NCBI GenBank assembly: GCA_040772225.1
Contig: JAXGYO010000002.1
Location: 744,001-808,000 of the forward strand
Source of the DNA: JAAYED01 sp040772225
GTDB lineage: Bacteria > Chloroflexota > Anaerolineae > UBA1429
Direction of reading: 5' to 3'
Length of the DNA: 64,000 nt
Position 1 is the first letter of the stretch; each line of letters opens with the position of its first letter. Under the pieces are notes generated by a model. It saw nothing but the letters and a program-made list of their open reading frames with translations. It was not told the DNA's origin and searched no databases. This document shows positions 45,093-53,082 of the stretch, in pieces. Position numbers and translations under genes: made by a program.

Positions 45093-45935
45093 ATGCGCAA
45101 CTATCGCCGCGTGACTGCTATTAGAGACTCGACAGAACGCCTGAGAAAATCGGCTTGGTACCCATTCAGGTCTACTCTGTACCGCTATATGGCCCATATA
45201 TACGACGACACCGTCAAGTCCCGGTATATCGCCCAGCAGAAGGCTCTGGAATGCGATTCGAATTCGATCTATCTGGACATCGGGTGTCAGACAGGCGAGA
45301 ATACCGAGATCATCAGGGCGGCTATCTCTACAGAGCACGTAGTTGGCATAGATCTCAACCTGCGCACTCTGGCATTAGCGCGCGATCGTGGCTACGCAGT
45401 ATGTGTCAGCGATGCCGGTCGCGCTCTTCCGTTTGCTACAGACTCGCTGGATGTAGTAACGGCAATGGATATCATAGAACATTTGACCGACCCGGCTGTC
45501 CTAATCAGGGAAACGCATCGAGTCCTTAAGCCCGGCGGTTACTGCGTGATCGCTACTCCCAATCTTGCATCATGGCACAATATCTTTGCGCTGATCATGG
45601 GGCTACAGCCCTTCTCCGGACCAAATCTCACCTCCATGTTGGATGGTGAGATCGGAGTAATTAGCTACCTACACCGGCGAGCATATGAACATATCTGTGA
45701 CAACGAGATATCAGGGAGTGCCCATGAAGAACCCGAGCTCTATCGCCATCTTGTGGTGGGAGCGTATCGCTCGCTGGTGTCATTGGTACGGGAAAATGGC
45801 TTTGAAGTTGAGTCGGCTAGAGGATTCGGCTACTACCCCGCCTTTCCACCCTTTTCTCGGTGGCTGGCTCGACTTGACCCAAGTCACAGCCACCACATCG
45901 TGCTGAAAGCCAGAAAGCCACGAGGCACAGACTAA
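45093..45935 (+). CDS. SAM-dependent methyltransferase (class I)
   Basis: 280 aa from ATG 45093, with TGAGG upstream. SAM loop YLDIGCQTGENTEI (motif I, with Cys for the usual Gly), acidic end GIDLNLRTL, motif II VVTAMDIIEHLTDP and motif III LKPGGYCVIATPN. The C-terminal part (YRSLVSLVRENGFEVESARG) is typical of Methyltransf_11/UbiE-like enzymes found in polysaccharide clusters, where they methylate sugars. Substrate unknown. The following 275 bp (45936-46209) contain nothing I recognise. Confidence 0.85.
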   Translation: MRNYRRVTAIRDSTERLRKSAWYPFRSTLYRYMAHIYDDTVKSRYIAQQKALECDSNSIYLDIGCQTGENTEIIRAAISTEHVVGIDLNLRTLALARDRGYAVCVSDAGRALPFATDSLDVVTAMDIIEHLTDPAVLIRETHRVLKPGGYCVIATPNLASWHNIFALIMGLQPFSGPNLTSMLDGEIGVISYLHRRAYEHICDNEISGSAHEEPELYRHLVVGAYRSLVSLVRENGFEVESARGFGYYPAFPPFSRWLARLDPSHSHHIVLKARKPRGTD

Positions 45936-46209
45936 GCGCGCGACCGGCGCCTCCAGACGACAGCCGTCCGAGACCGAGGCAACCCAATGGAGCTGTGATG
46001 ATCTCGGTGCAATCACGGCGCTGCTTCTGTACTACAAAGGCTGCGGGAATAAACGCTCGCGTGCATCAGTCTGGACGACGATCGTCAACTGAACAGGCCT
46101 AAGCGCTCGCTGTCCCACTAACCGTTCATGACTTCCGCGATGCCTTTTCGTGTCTAAAGTGCGTCACCGAGCCGGTGCCGAAATGGGATGCCCTGTCAAG
46201 CCCACAGAC

Positions 46210-46758
46210 CTAGAACGGCAAGTTAGGCACAATTACGCCGAGGTCTAGCCCTGAACCCTGGTTTACCTCAAACACAACGTCCTGTCCCGTAATCACGTCG
46301 TGTACTACCAGCAAGGAGACTGGCGTCTTGACAATGAGAGCATACATGCCTGGTTTAACATTGGTGAACACAAAACGACCGACTTCATCAACTGTTGCCG
46401 ACGGGGCACTTACTTCATCCATTGAAGCCAAGCCTGATGGACCTTCGCTGGAAAAAAGTATCTCGGCTATATAGACCGTCAGACCGCCAACAGGCCCAGA
46501 GGATTTCCGTTCTGGGCCGGCCGATAGAACACCACACACCACTCCCTCAGAGGATAAACAACTCTCCAAGGGTTCAAGTCGTGTCTGAGTGGAGTCTCTA
46601 GCATCCTCTATGCTTAGGCACGTGGCCGTGATTGCGGCCCGACTAGCAGAACTCGGCGGAGCCTCCACTCGCTCATTTGCACTCCCCAGGCTGACGCAAC
46701 CTGCTAGAATGATAGCAGTGACAACCGACAAATACTGGATACCTCTTGTAGTTGACAT
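46210..46758 (-). CDS. Lipoprotein with carboxypeptidase-regulatory-like domain
   Basis: 182 aa from ATG 46758, which puts a lipobox (IILAGC) at the right distance; earlier in-frame starts do not make a signal peptide. After a Ser/Ala linker, the C-terminal 100 residues form a beta-sandwich of the carboxypeptidase-regulatory or CnaB-like type (GGLTVYIAEIL...VDEVGRFVFTNVKPGMYALIVKTP). Such domains are structural or adhesive. It lies 87 bp downstream of the secreted repeat protein on the same strand. Confidence 0.7.
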   Translation of the reverse strand: MSTTRGIQYLSVVTAIILAGCVSLGSANERVEAPPSSASRAAITATCLSIEDARDSTQTRLEPLESCLSSEGVVCGVLSAGPERKSSGPVGGLTVYIAEILFSSEGPSGLASMDEVSAPSATVDEVGRFVFTNVKPGMYALIVKTPVSLLVVHDVITGQDVVFEVNQGSGLDLGVIVPNLPF

Positions 46759-46845
46759 CAGGTACGCCGTCCATAGTCCTGTCGAGCCAGAAATGGAAAA
46801 GGGGGGCATCATATGCAGCCCCCCAACGCTCAGCAACCTACGAGG

Positions 46846-48255
46846 TCAGGGCGCTGGACACACAATGGGAAACCCGCTATACGTGTAGAGGGTGTCGTGC
46901 GTCGTATCGACCGTATTGACCTGGTTGACGATTACCAGAAGAAGGTCACCAGCATTCGATCCTCGGACAGTGGCTGAACCAACATAACCGACGCCAAGCT
47001 GGCCATAGTTGAACACAGAACGAGACTCGCCCGGTACCAGAGTGAATACGTCAGTGATGGTCGAATTTGAGTATTCAATAGTCACATCCGAGGCACTTGT
47101 CCCAGCATTCACTACATTGACGCTCGTCCAATAGTTTGAGTTGCGGTCCTGGATCATTGGCAGACTGATGCATTGAGAACCTTGGTCTGGAGAAAATCCA
47201 TCATACGCTGAGCCCTTGTTTGCCGCGAAGTTGACTTGGTTGACAATGCCTACCAAAGGTTGACTTGTACTGTTTCCTACCACTCGAGCTGATCCGATGA
47301 ACCTAGTGCCCGGGTTCTTCTGGTAGCACTCATTGCCTGCTAAGGCGAACGAGTTAAAACCGAAAACCTCCATCGATCCCGGAGCAATGGTCAGTGTCTC
47401 AGAACAAGCCGTACCATTTGTGCCACTGGGTGAAAACGCAACCGTTACCTCAGCTTCTACTGTACCTGCATTCTGAATGTTGAGGGATGTTACGTACCCA
47501 GAGTTATTGTACTGGAATAGAGGGGCAAACAACGCGGGATCGCCAGCACTAAAGCCCTCATAGGCAAAAAGGATCGTCGGTCCAACTTCAACTGCCGTAG
47601 CCACCAGCGGCTGCCCATTCGTACTCCTGACCGTAGCGGCACCGATGAACTTTGTTCCAAGAGCAGCATCAACCGACTGATCAAGAACCTTAGCTGCGCC
47701 AGGCTTCAGCGTAATCGGAGCGGTTGTGTAGCTGGACCCGACCGGACCTGCAGCGAACTCGACCTCTACGATAGCGTCCACGCCACCAGCATTCTGGATG
47801 CTCACCCAGGTGCTGTAGCCGCTATTATTGCGCATTATCAAGGGGAGATTGACTGTTGTCGCCCCATCATTGTAGCCCGCCGATGCCGCCCCATACGCAA
47901 AGGAGTTTGCATACAGGTTGCTGATAGCTCGGAGCTCCTCAGTCGAGGACACGACCGCTGAACCCTGGAAGCTGTCTGGGAGTCCGTCCACTTGGACAGC
48001 AAAGTAGTTCTTAGTACCGTGAGCGTCGATGGTATCTTGAACGGTTGCAGCGGAGATGAGAGATCCGGTAGATGCCTCGAAGAATTCGATCTCGACAGTC
48101 GCCACGTTCCCAGACAGATTCTGTAACTGGAAGGCTGAACCATAGTCAAGTGAACCTACGGCTGGCGTCTGGGCATACACAGACACAAGCGGCAACATCA
48201 CAGCGAGCACAACGAGTGCCACCCATCGTATCAATGTCCTGTACTTCACGGTCAA
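46846..48255 (-). CDS. Secreted protein with four internal repeats
   Basis: 469 aa. Sec signal (VALVVLAVMLPLVSVYAQ). The mature part is four units of about 100-115 residues, each with a version of NSGYxTxVxIQNAG, a Gly-rich beta strand, LxPGxxxVF, GxxFIGSAxVxSxxxQPLVxIVNQV. Cys occurs only in repeats 3 and 4. The pattern looks like a beta-sandwich surface or S-layer-type protein and I do not recognise a named family. No sorting signal or membrane anchor is visible at the C-terminus, which ends FPIVCPAP. It stands in the polysaccharide island and may be a surface structural or adhesive protein. Confidence 0.75.
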   Translation of the reverse strand: MTVKYRTLIRWVALVVLAVMLPLVSVYAQTPAVGSLDYGSAFQLQNLSGNVATVEIEFFEASTGSLISAATVQDTIDAHGTKNYFAVQVDGLPDSFQGSAVVSSTEELRAISNLYANSFAYGAASAGYNDGATTVNLPLIMRNNSGYSTWVSIQNAGGVDAIVEVEFAAGPVGSSYTTAPITLKPGAAKVLDQSVDAALGTKFIGAATVRSTNGQPLVATAVEVGPTILFAYEGFSAGDPALFAPLFQYNNSGYVTSLNIQNAGTVEAEVTVAFSPSGTNGTACSETLTIAPGSMEVFGFNSFALAGNECYQKNPGTRFIGSARVVGNSTSQPLVGIVNQVNFAANKGSAYDGFSPDQGSQCISLPMIQDRNSNYWTSVNVVNAGTSASDVTIEYSNSTITDVFTLVPGESRSVFNYGQLGVGYVGSATVRGSNAGDLLLVIVNQVNTVDTTHDTLYTYSGFPIVCPAP

Positions 48256-48426
48256 CCTCCTATACTATCATGGTCAAGATTGCAGACGCCTCGACTCAAA
48301 GATGCACAGCTATTATCGTTGGTGGACCATGTCTAGACAATCGCCCGTTAGGGTGATTTGCAGAAACGCCTTACCTGCTAGCCATCACCAAAGTTTTTCC
48401 AGGACAGATCCACTAAGGCTTAGGTT

Positions 48427-49341
48427 CTAATCCACCGGCTTCATCGCAGCAGCAGTCAACGAAGCCGGTCCGCCCCGATCGAGAATCCAGACTAGAGGCA
48501 TCGATACCACTTGCCCCACGGGACTAGATAAGAAACGATGGATACCTGCTAACCACGGCCTTGCTCGAGCGCAAAACCCGACGCTGATCACCAACGTCCC
48601 GTAGCTACCCGACATGGGCCAGCTGCGAAACCGGACGAAACCACGATCTGAGATAAGGCGCGCGAGCGCCTTGTCGTTATACACGCCAAGATGCCGCGGA
48701 GCGTCATAGCCTGCCCAGCACTCCCGAAAAAGCCTAGCCTGTATACTGTTCGCGTTCGGCGTTCTCAGCAAGATCCAGCCTCCCGGACGGAGCCACGAGA
48801 ACACTCGGTCAAGTACCACATCGGGATAGTGCAGATGTTCAAGGGTGTCCCACATTGTAACTACATCTACGCTTTCTTCAGGGAGAGAGACGTCTTCGAC
48901 AGCGGAGTTTATTACGTCTATGCCATACCGCTCCTGAGCCTGTTCTGCAGCGTATGGGTCTAGTTCCACCCCGGCAACTGCCCAGCCATGCTTCCGTGCC
49001 ATCACATAAGCAAACTCACCCATAGCGCACCCTACATCTAGTAGAACTCCGCGCTTGCGTAGGCTAAGCACGCTCCGACATCGTCTTTCCAGGCCGTACT
49101 CGGCTAGTAAGGTGCGAAGATTCCGTAGTTCCGTCAAAGATTGTCGAGTATACGCCTCGTAACCATCTGGATAGTACTGCAGTATCTCCTCCCGATTCGG
49201 GCGGGGACTCAAATAGTGAGTTCGACAAACACTACACCGCCAAAGGCGAAATGTACCGCCGACTCCACAAAGCCTATCAGAAACAATTAGCATACGATCA
49301 GGGATATTGCTATCACAAACCGGGCAACGGGCAGTCTCCAT
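48427..49341 (-). CDS. Zinc-ribbon class I methyltransferase
   Basis: 304 aa from ATG 49341, with AAGGGAG upstream. The N-terminus has two Cys pairs (CPVC at 6-9 and CSVC near 39-42), a zinc ribbon common in sugar C-methyltransferases and polysaccharide-cluster methyltransferases. The SAM fold follows: LLDVGCAMGEFAYVMA, VAGVELDPYAAEQA, VVTMWDTLEHLHYPDVV, LRPGGWILLRTPN. A likely role is methylation of a nucleotide-linked sugar or lipid-linked glycan. Separated from the GT2 gene by 95 bp. Confidence 0.87.
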   Translation of the reverse strand: METARCPVCDSNIPDRMLIVSDRLCGVGGTFRLWRCSVCRTHYLSPRPNREEILQYYPDGYEAYTRQSLTELRNLRTLLAEYGLERRCRSVLSLRKRGVLLDVGCAMGEFAYVMARKHGWAVAGVELDPYAAEQAQERYGIDVINSAVEDVSLPEESVDVVTMWDTLEHLHYPDVVLDRVFSWLRPGGWILLRTPNANSIQARLFRECWAGYDAPRHLGVYNDKALARLISDRGFVRFRSWPMSGSYGTLVISVGFCARARPWLAGIHRFLSSPVGQVVSMPLVWILDRGGPASLTAAAMKPVD

Positions 49342-49436
49342 TATGATTCTCCCTTGGAGCGCCAATGCCATGCAGGCTCGTCGGGCATCCCGCAAAGATA
49401 GGCCAACGATATTGGTCGAACTGCTACAGACTGGGC

Positions 49437-50327
49437 CTAGGTGGACCAGTCAATCAAGCCATCTCGCAACCCACGTAATAGAGCTGTTGCGACATCCAAC
49501 CGCCCGCGCAATAGAGCAGAACTGGCTCGGCATACCTCCTGCGTGACGACCACCACAAGAGCGATCCAACCAGTGATGCCCTGATAGTTGGTCATATAGA
49601 AGCGGAGGCGGAATCTCGCTCGCTGGTAATGAAACAGGGGCAAGTTGCTCTTGCTAGATTCAGCGATACGATGCCACACTCTAGCGGCAGGTTCAACAAT
49701 GATCTGATAGCCAGCGCGGCGCACCCGAAGGCAGTAGTCAGCGTCCTCAAAGTACATCTGGTAAGATGTATCGAAGACCCCGACGGTGTCGATTATATCT
49801 CGACTGATCAGCATAGCACAGCCGGTCACAAAGTCCACAGGAAACGCCTTTGTGAACTGCCCCCTATCGATTCTACCCCGGGAAAGCTCGCGCGGGAAAG
49901 GCACCCAACGACGAGCGGTGCCACCGAGAGACCATATCCGCCTTCCGGCAACACCGCTATAGATCACCGGCGATACGACTCCTACGGACTCCCAGGAAAC
50001 GGCAGTCTCAACTAGCAATCTCACCGTATCCGAGGCGATGAGCGTGTCGTTGTTTACTACAAGGCAGAAGTCGGCTCCAGCCTCATGAGCCCAGCGAAGA
50101 CCTGCGTTACTCCCGCCAGCGAAGAGTAAATTCCTGCCAGTTTCAAGTATCGTGACCAGATTACCGAACCGTTCGGTTAGCAGGCTCACGGAATCGTCGG
50201 ATGAGCCGTTATCCACAATGAGTACACTCAGATTCCCATAGTCACTCCTCAGCAAGGAATCGATACAGTCAGATGTAATCATGGGAAGGTTCCAGTTGAG
50301 GACTACTGCCACGACCAAGGGTTGCAT
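49437..50327 (-). CDS. Family 2 glycosyltransferase (rhamnosyltransferase-like)
   Basis: 296 aa from ATG 50327, GGGAG upstream. GT-A fold with VVLNWN at the start, VLIVDNGSSDDS, NLLFAGGSNAGLRWA, the DxD-like VVNNDT and YFEDADYCLRVRRAG, the last being characteristic of WbbL/rhamnosyltransferase-like enzymes. A C-terminal amphipathic or membrane-bound helix is present (ITGWIALVVVVTQEV). It adds a sugar to a surface glycan precursor. Divergent from the GT4 gene with 78 bp between starts. Confidence 0.88.
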   Translation of the reverse strand: MQPLVVAVVLNWNLPMITSDCIDSLLRSDYGNLSVLIVDNGSSDDSVSLLTERFGNLVTILETGRNLLFAGGSNAGLRWAHEAGADFCLVVNNDTLIASDTVRLLVETAVSWESVGVVSPVIYSGVAGRRIWSLGGTARRWVPFPRELSRGRIDRGQFTKAFPVDFVTGCAMLISRDIIDTVGVFDTSYQMYFEDADYCLRVRRAGYQIIVEPAARVWHRIAESSKSNLPLFHYQRARFRLRFYMTNYQGITGWIALVVVVTQEVCRASSALLRGRLDVATALLRGLRDGLIDWST

Positions 50328-50405
50328 AGTAGCGGATGCTCCCAAAGCCAGATTATGGATGACTCTGTGCTATACTTACTACAGGTTACTCGTCGGAGAA
50401 TAGTA

Positions 50406-51584
50406 ATGCGAATTTGCTTGGTAAGCCTAGATTGCTTTTCCAGACGAAGCTCTGGCCTTGCAGTGTACGCTGAGACGCTGGCGGTGGGACTCTCGAATCG
50501 CGGACATGAGGTTATGGTCGTATCTGCGCGTGGGCCTAACGAGACCATCCGTGACAAAATCCATGCGATCGACGTCATCCGGGTGCCGATTGGCTGTTGT
50601 GATTGGATAAGCTTTGCCTGGCGAGCAGGGCCCGTCGTCGCTCGATTGACACTGGAGTATGGTTTTGATGTAGTTCACTTCCTGGACGTACACTTTGCGT
50701 ATAACTACCGCGGGGCCTATGTTGCTACGCTGTTCCAGTCTTTTCGCCAGAGACTGACATGCCATCATGGCGTGCCTAGCCACTCCACTCTCACCAATCT
50801 ACTCAGTCGTGCTGCATACTACTCCGTCGCCCGGTTTGTCCTTGAGAAACCCGCTATCAGAAAAGCATCTCATCTTCTGCCTGCCAGTCTATCCACCTTT
50901 CGCGAATTCAATAAACACTACAGTGTACCAAATCAAAAGATGACTATCATCCCATTAGGCATCGACCTGTCACGCTACGCTCCGAACCGCGATCCAGCCT
51001 TTGCAGAGAAGCTTGGCATTTCGGAACACTTTGTGCTACTTTATGTCGGTTTTTGTACCCCCAGAAAGGGTCTCGAGTATCTGGCGCAAGCTATGCGAAG
51101 GCTGCCTCAAGATGTCATGCTGGTCATAGTCGGGCGCTGGGATCCCAAGTACAAGGCCAGATTCCGTGCCTGCCTTGGTAGCGCAGCAAATCGCGTAGTT
51201 CTTGTTGGGTACGTCCCGGATTCGGAACTGGCACGCTACTACTCGGTTGCTGACGCATTCGTATTTCCTTCCTTGCTCGAAGGTTTCGGCTTGCCCCTGG
51301 CGGAGGCACTAGCGTGCGGTTTGCCCGTTATTTCCACCAACATAAGCTCAGTCCCAGAAGTCGTCGGCCCCGGTGGCTTGCTCGTACCTCCCGGAGATGT
51401 CAAAGGCCTAGAAGAAGCGATATTGCGACTGTACCACATGCCAGAGCTTAGGCGAAAGCTCAGTGAACGAGGCAGACAGTGGGTACTCGCCCGATTCTCA
51501 CAGGAACGGATGATAGATGATACTGCTGAAGTGTACCATCATTGGCTGAGGGGTGCAGCTAGTGACACAGCCCAGGCGATATAG
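50406..51584 (+). CDS. GT4 glycosyltransferase
   Basis: 392 aa from ATG 50406, GGAG upstream. Full GT-B signatures: MRICLVSLDCFSRRSSGLAVYAETLAVGL, LLYVGFCTPRKGLEYLAQAM, VGYVPDSELARYYSVADAFVFPS, the EGFGLPLAEALACGLPVI Ex7E motif, and a normal C-terminus (LLVPPGDVKGLEEAILRL, ARFSQERMIDDTAEVY). It transfers a hexose from a nucleotide sugar in the cytoplasm. It is the last clear gene of the AT-richer island. Confidence 0.92.
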   Translation: MRICLVSLDCFSRRSSGLAVYAETLAVGLSNRGHEVMVVSARGPNETIRDKIHAIDVIRVPIGCCDWISFAWRAGPVVARLTLEYGFDVVHFLDVHFAYNYRGAYVATLFQSFRQRLTCHHGVPSHSTLTNLLSRAAYYSVARFVLEKPAIRKASHLLPASLSTFREFNKHYSVPNQKMTIIPLGIDLSRYAPNRDPAFAEKLGISEHFVLLYVGFCTPRKGLEYLAQAMRRLPQDVMLVIVGRWDPKYKARFRACLGSAANRVVLVGYVPDSELARYYSVADAFVFPSLLEGFGLPLAEALACGLPVISTNISSVPEVVGPGGLLVPPGDVKGLEEAILRLYHMPELRRKLSERGRQWVLARFSQERMIDDTAEVYHHWLRGAASDTAQAI

Positions 51585-51905
51585 TCCTACTTGGGCTTGA
51601 TCGAATTGTGGCCGAACGTGACATTACGCACTGTGCTCATAAGACCTACGTACAATACGTGACGGTCGTCAGGACACCCTTCCCACTCCGACCTCTCCAT
51701 GAATCGTCGATCCCTGGCCGAGGGGCGTTGATTGTTGATATCTCTGTTACGATATCATCTATCTGCGGTCCGACTGCTATCTAGCAGATGGGAAGGACAG
51801 CATCCTTCGTTATGGAACGTCTCCTGACCTCTCCGCCCCCCCTGCCTCCCTTTGTCCCCTCCCCCCTTCCCGCCTATACTCCTCCCACCCAAGTAGGAGG
51901 AACCC
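51585..51905. other. Gap at the right edge of the island
   Basis: About 320 bp without a convincing gene. The first 200 bp still have the AT-richer composition of the island; the rest is strongly pyrimidine-rich on the plus strand (about 51825-51890) and contains a promoter at 51852-51880. Confidence 0.5.
51852..51880 (+). promoter_or_regulatory. Promoter of the TPR gene
   Basis: TTGTCC (51852-51857), a 17-bp spacer, TATACT (51875-51880). A TAGGAGGAA ribosome site and ATG 51906 follow within 26 nt. The same -35 TTGTCC recurs at the O-antigen-ligase-like gene. Confidence 0.6.
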
Positions 51906-52994
51906 ATGACGCCTGTCGAACAGCCCGCCAATCAGCCCAGCCTCAATGATCTCCTGCGACACGCCGACGACGCTTACCATACGCTCGACCTTGAGGCCGC
52001 GCGGGCGCTTTACCAGCAGGCCGCCGAGCTGGATCCTGCATCGTACGAAGCCCACCTGGGGGCCGCCCGGACATTCACCCGCATGCGCCTCCACGACGAG
52101 GCTCTCGAGGCCTGTGGCCGCTGCATCGACCTGGATCCTACACGGTTTGAGGCTTATGCGGCGCGATCGACACTCCACTTTCTCGCCGATGAACTCGATG
52201 AGGCCGAAGAGCAGGCGCGCGCCGCGCTCGACAGGGCAGATCATGCCCACGAGTCCTGGCTCACCCTGGCGCAGATCTACTGCGATCGCCGCGACTTTAC
52301 CAGGGCCGACGAGTACATCGCCGAGGCCCGCCAGCGGATCGAGGCGCTGCCCGCCGGACGAGAGCGCGACGAGCTCACCGCCATGGCATGGCATGTCCAG
52401 ACGTACCGGCACCTGTTGGCAAACGAGGCTGATGCCGCACGCGAGGCTGCCGAGCGCGTGATCGAGATGGAAGATGCCAGCCCCTATGCCGCTGCACTGG
52501 CCTACTCCAACCTCGGAATCATGGAGACGCGGGCGCGCCACTATGATCAAGCCATCGGCTATCTGGAGCGAGCTTACAGCACCAATCCGCACTTTTATCG
52601 TGCCGCAGGCGCGCTGGGACGCGTCTTGATTATGCGAGGGCAACACGCTCGCGCCGCAGAGGTGCTGGAGCAGGTCGTCGGTCGGGATGGCAGCGAGAAC
52701 GGAGAGGCGCGCTATGCGCTAGCGGTGGCACTGGCCAAGAGCGGGCGCCGCAGTGAGGCGCGCGACCAGTACCGCCATGCGCTGGAAGAGGGCCTCAAGG
52801 GGTTCTCGCGGATCATGGCGTGGTGGCAGATGGTGTGGCTGCAGGACGCGGTCAGATACGCGCTTTTCGGACTCTGCGCCGCGGCCTTTGTGCTGTGGGT
52901 CGTTGCCGGACAGCCCTCGCAGCAGGCCATCACCCTCGTCGTGATGGTTGGCATGCTCATCATACTCCAAAGAGTGTTCCCCAGACGCAGCTAA
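51906..52994 (+). CDS. Membrane-anchored TPR protein
   Basis: 362 aa. About seven tetratricopeptide-like helical hairpins span residues 10-305, e.g. ALYQQAAELDPASYEAHLGAARTF and AIGYLERAYSTNPHFYRAAGALGRVL. The C-terminus has two membrane segments (YALFGLCAAAFVLWVVAG and AITLVVMVGMLIILQRVF), so the TPR domain faces the cytoplasm. TPR proteins act as scaffolds; the location just before an O-antigen-ligase-like gene suggests a part in polysaccharide assembly, but this is inference. TAGGAGGA precedes the ATG. Confidence 0.82.
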   Translation: MTPVEQPANQPSLNDLLRHADDAYHTLDLEAARALYQQAAELDPASYEAHLGAARTFTRMRLHDEALEACGRCIDLDPTRFEAYAARSTLHFLADELDEAEEQARAALDRADHAHESWLTLAQIYCDRRDFTRADEYIAEARQRIEALPAGRERDELTAMAWHVQTYRHLLANEADAAREAAERVIEMEDASPYAAALAYSNLGIMETRARHYDQAIGYLERAYSTNPHFYRAAGALGRVLIMRGQHARAAEVLEQVVGRDGSENGEARYALAVALAKSGRRSEARDQYRHALEEGLKGFSRIMAWWQMVWLQDAVRYALFGLCAAAFVLWVVAGQPSQQAITLVVMVGMLIILQRVFPRRS

Positions 52995-53047
52995 GCACAC
53001 ACAGTGCGCCATGCCAGGGACCTGTGCGAGCGGCCGCGTGCCCCGGC

Positions 53048-53076
53048 TTGTCCTGACGGGCTCGCAATGCTATGAT
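53048..53076 (+). promoter_or_regulatory. Promoter giving a probably leaderless mRNA
   Basis: TTGTCC (53048-53053), a 17-bp spacer, TATGAT (53071-53076). The ATG at 53083 is 7 nt past the -10 box, exactly where transcription should begin, so the message would have little or no leader. Confidence 0.55.
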
Positions 53077-53082
53077 CGGCCC

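Larger units (their letters stand above)
44780..51790. other. AT-richer surface-polysaccharide island
   Basis: From about 44780 to about 51790 the sequence is visibly poorer in G+C, with more A/T-ending codons, than both flanks. It contains methyltransferases, glycosyltransferases on both strands, a repeat surface protein and a lipoprotein. No integrase, insertion sequence or tRNA marks the ends. Horizontal acquisition or long-term exchange of a surface-structure locus is the natural reading; boundaries are judged by eye. Confidence 0.6.

Noticed and set aside
46109..46175. A short frame reading LTVHDFRDAF, similar to the HxxR box of tyrosine recombinases, at the left part of the AT-richer island
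   Set aside because: Only about 20 residues lie between stops, with no other recombinase motif (no R...Y pair) in the flanking sequence; chance similarity cannot be excluded.
51825..51890. Pyrimidine-rich tract before the TPR gene as a possible triplex or recombination site
   Set aside because: It lacks mirror symmetry and is adequately explained as promoter spacer sequence.
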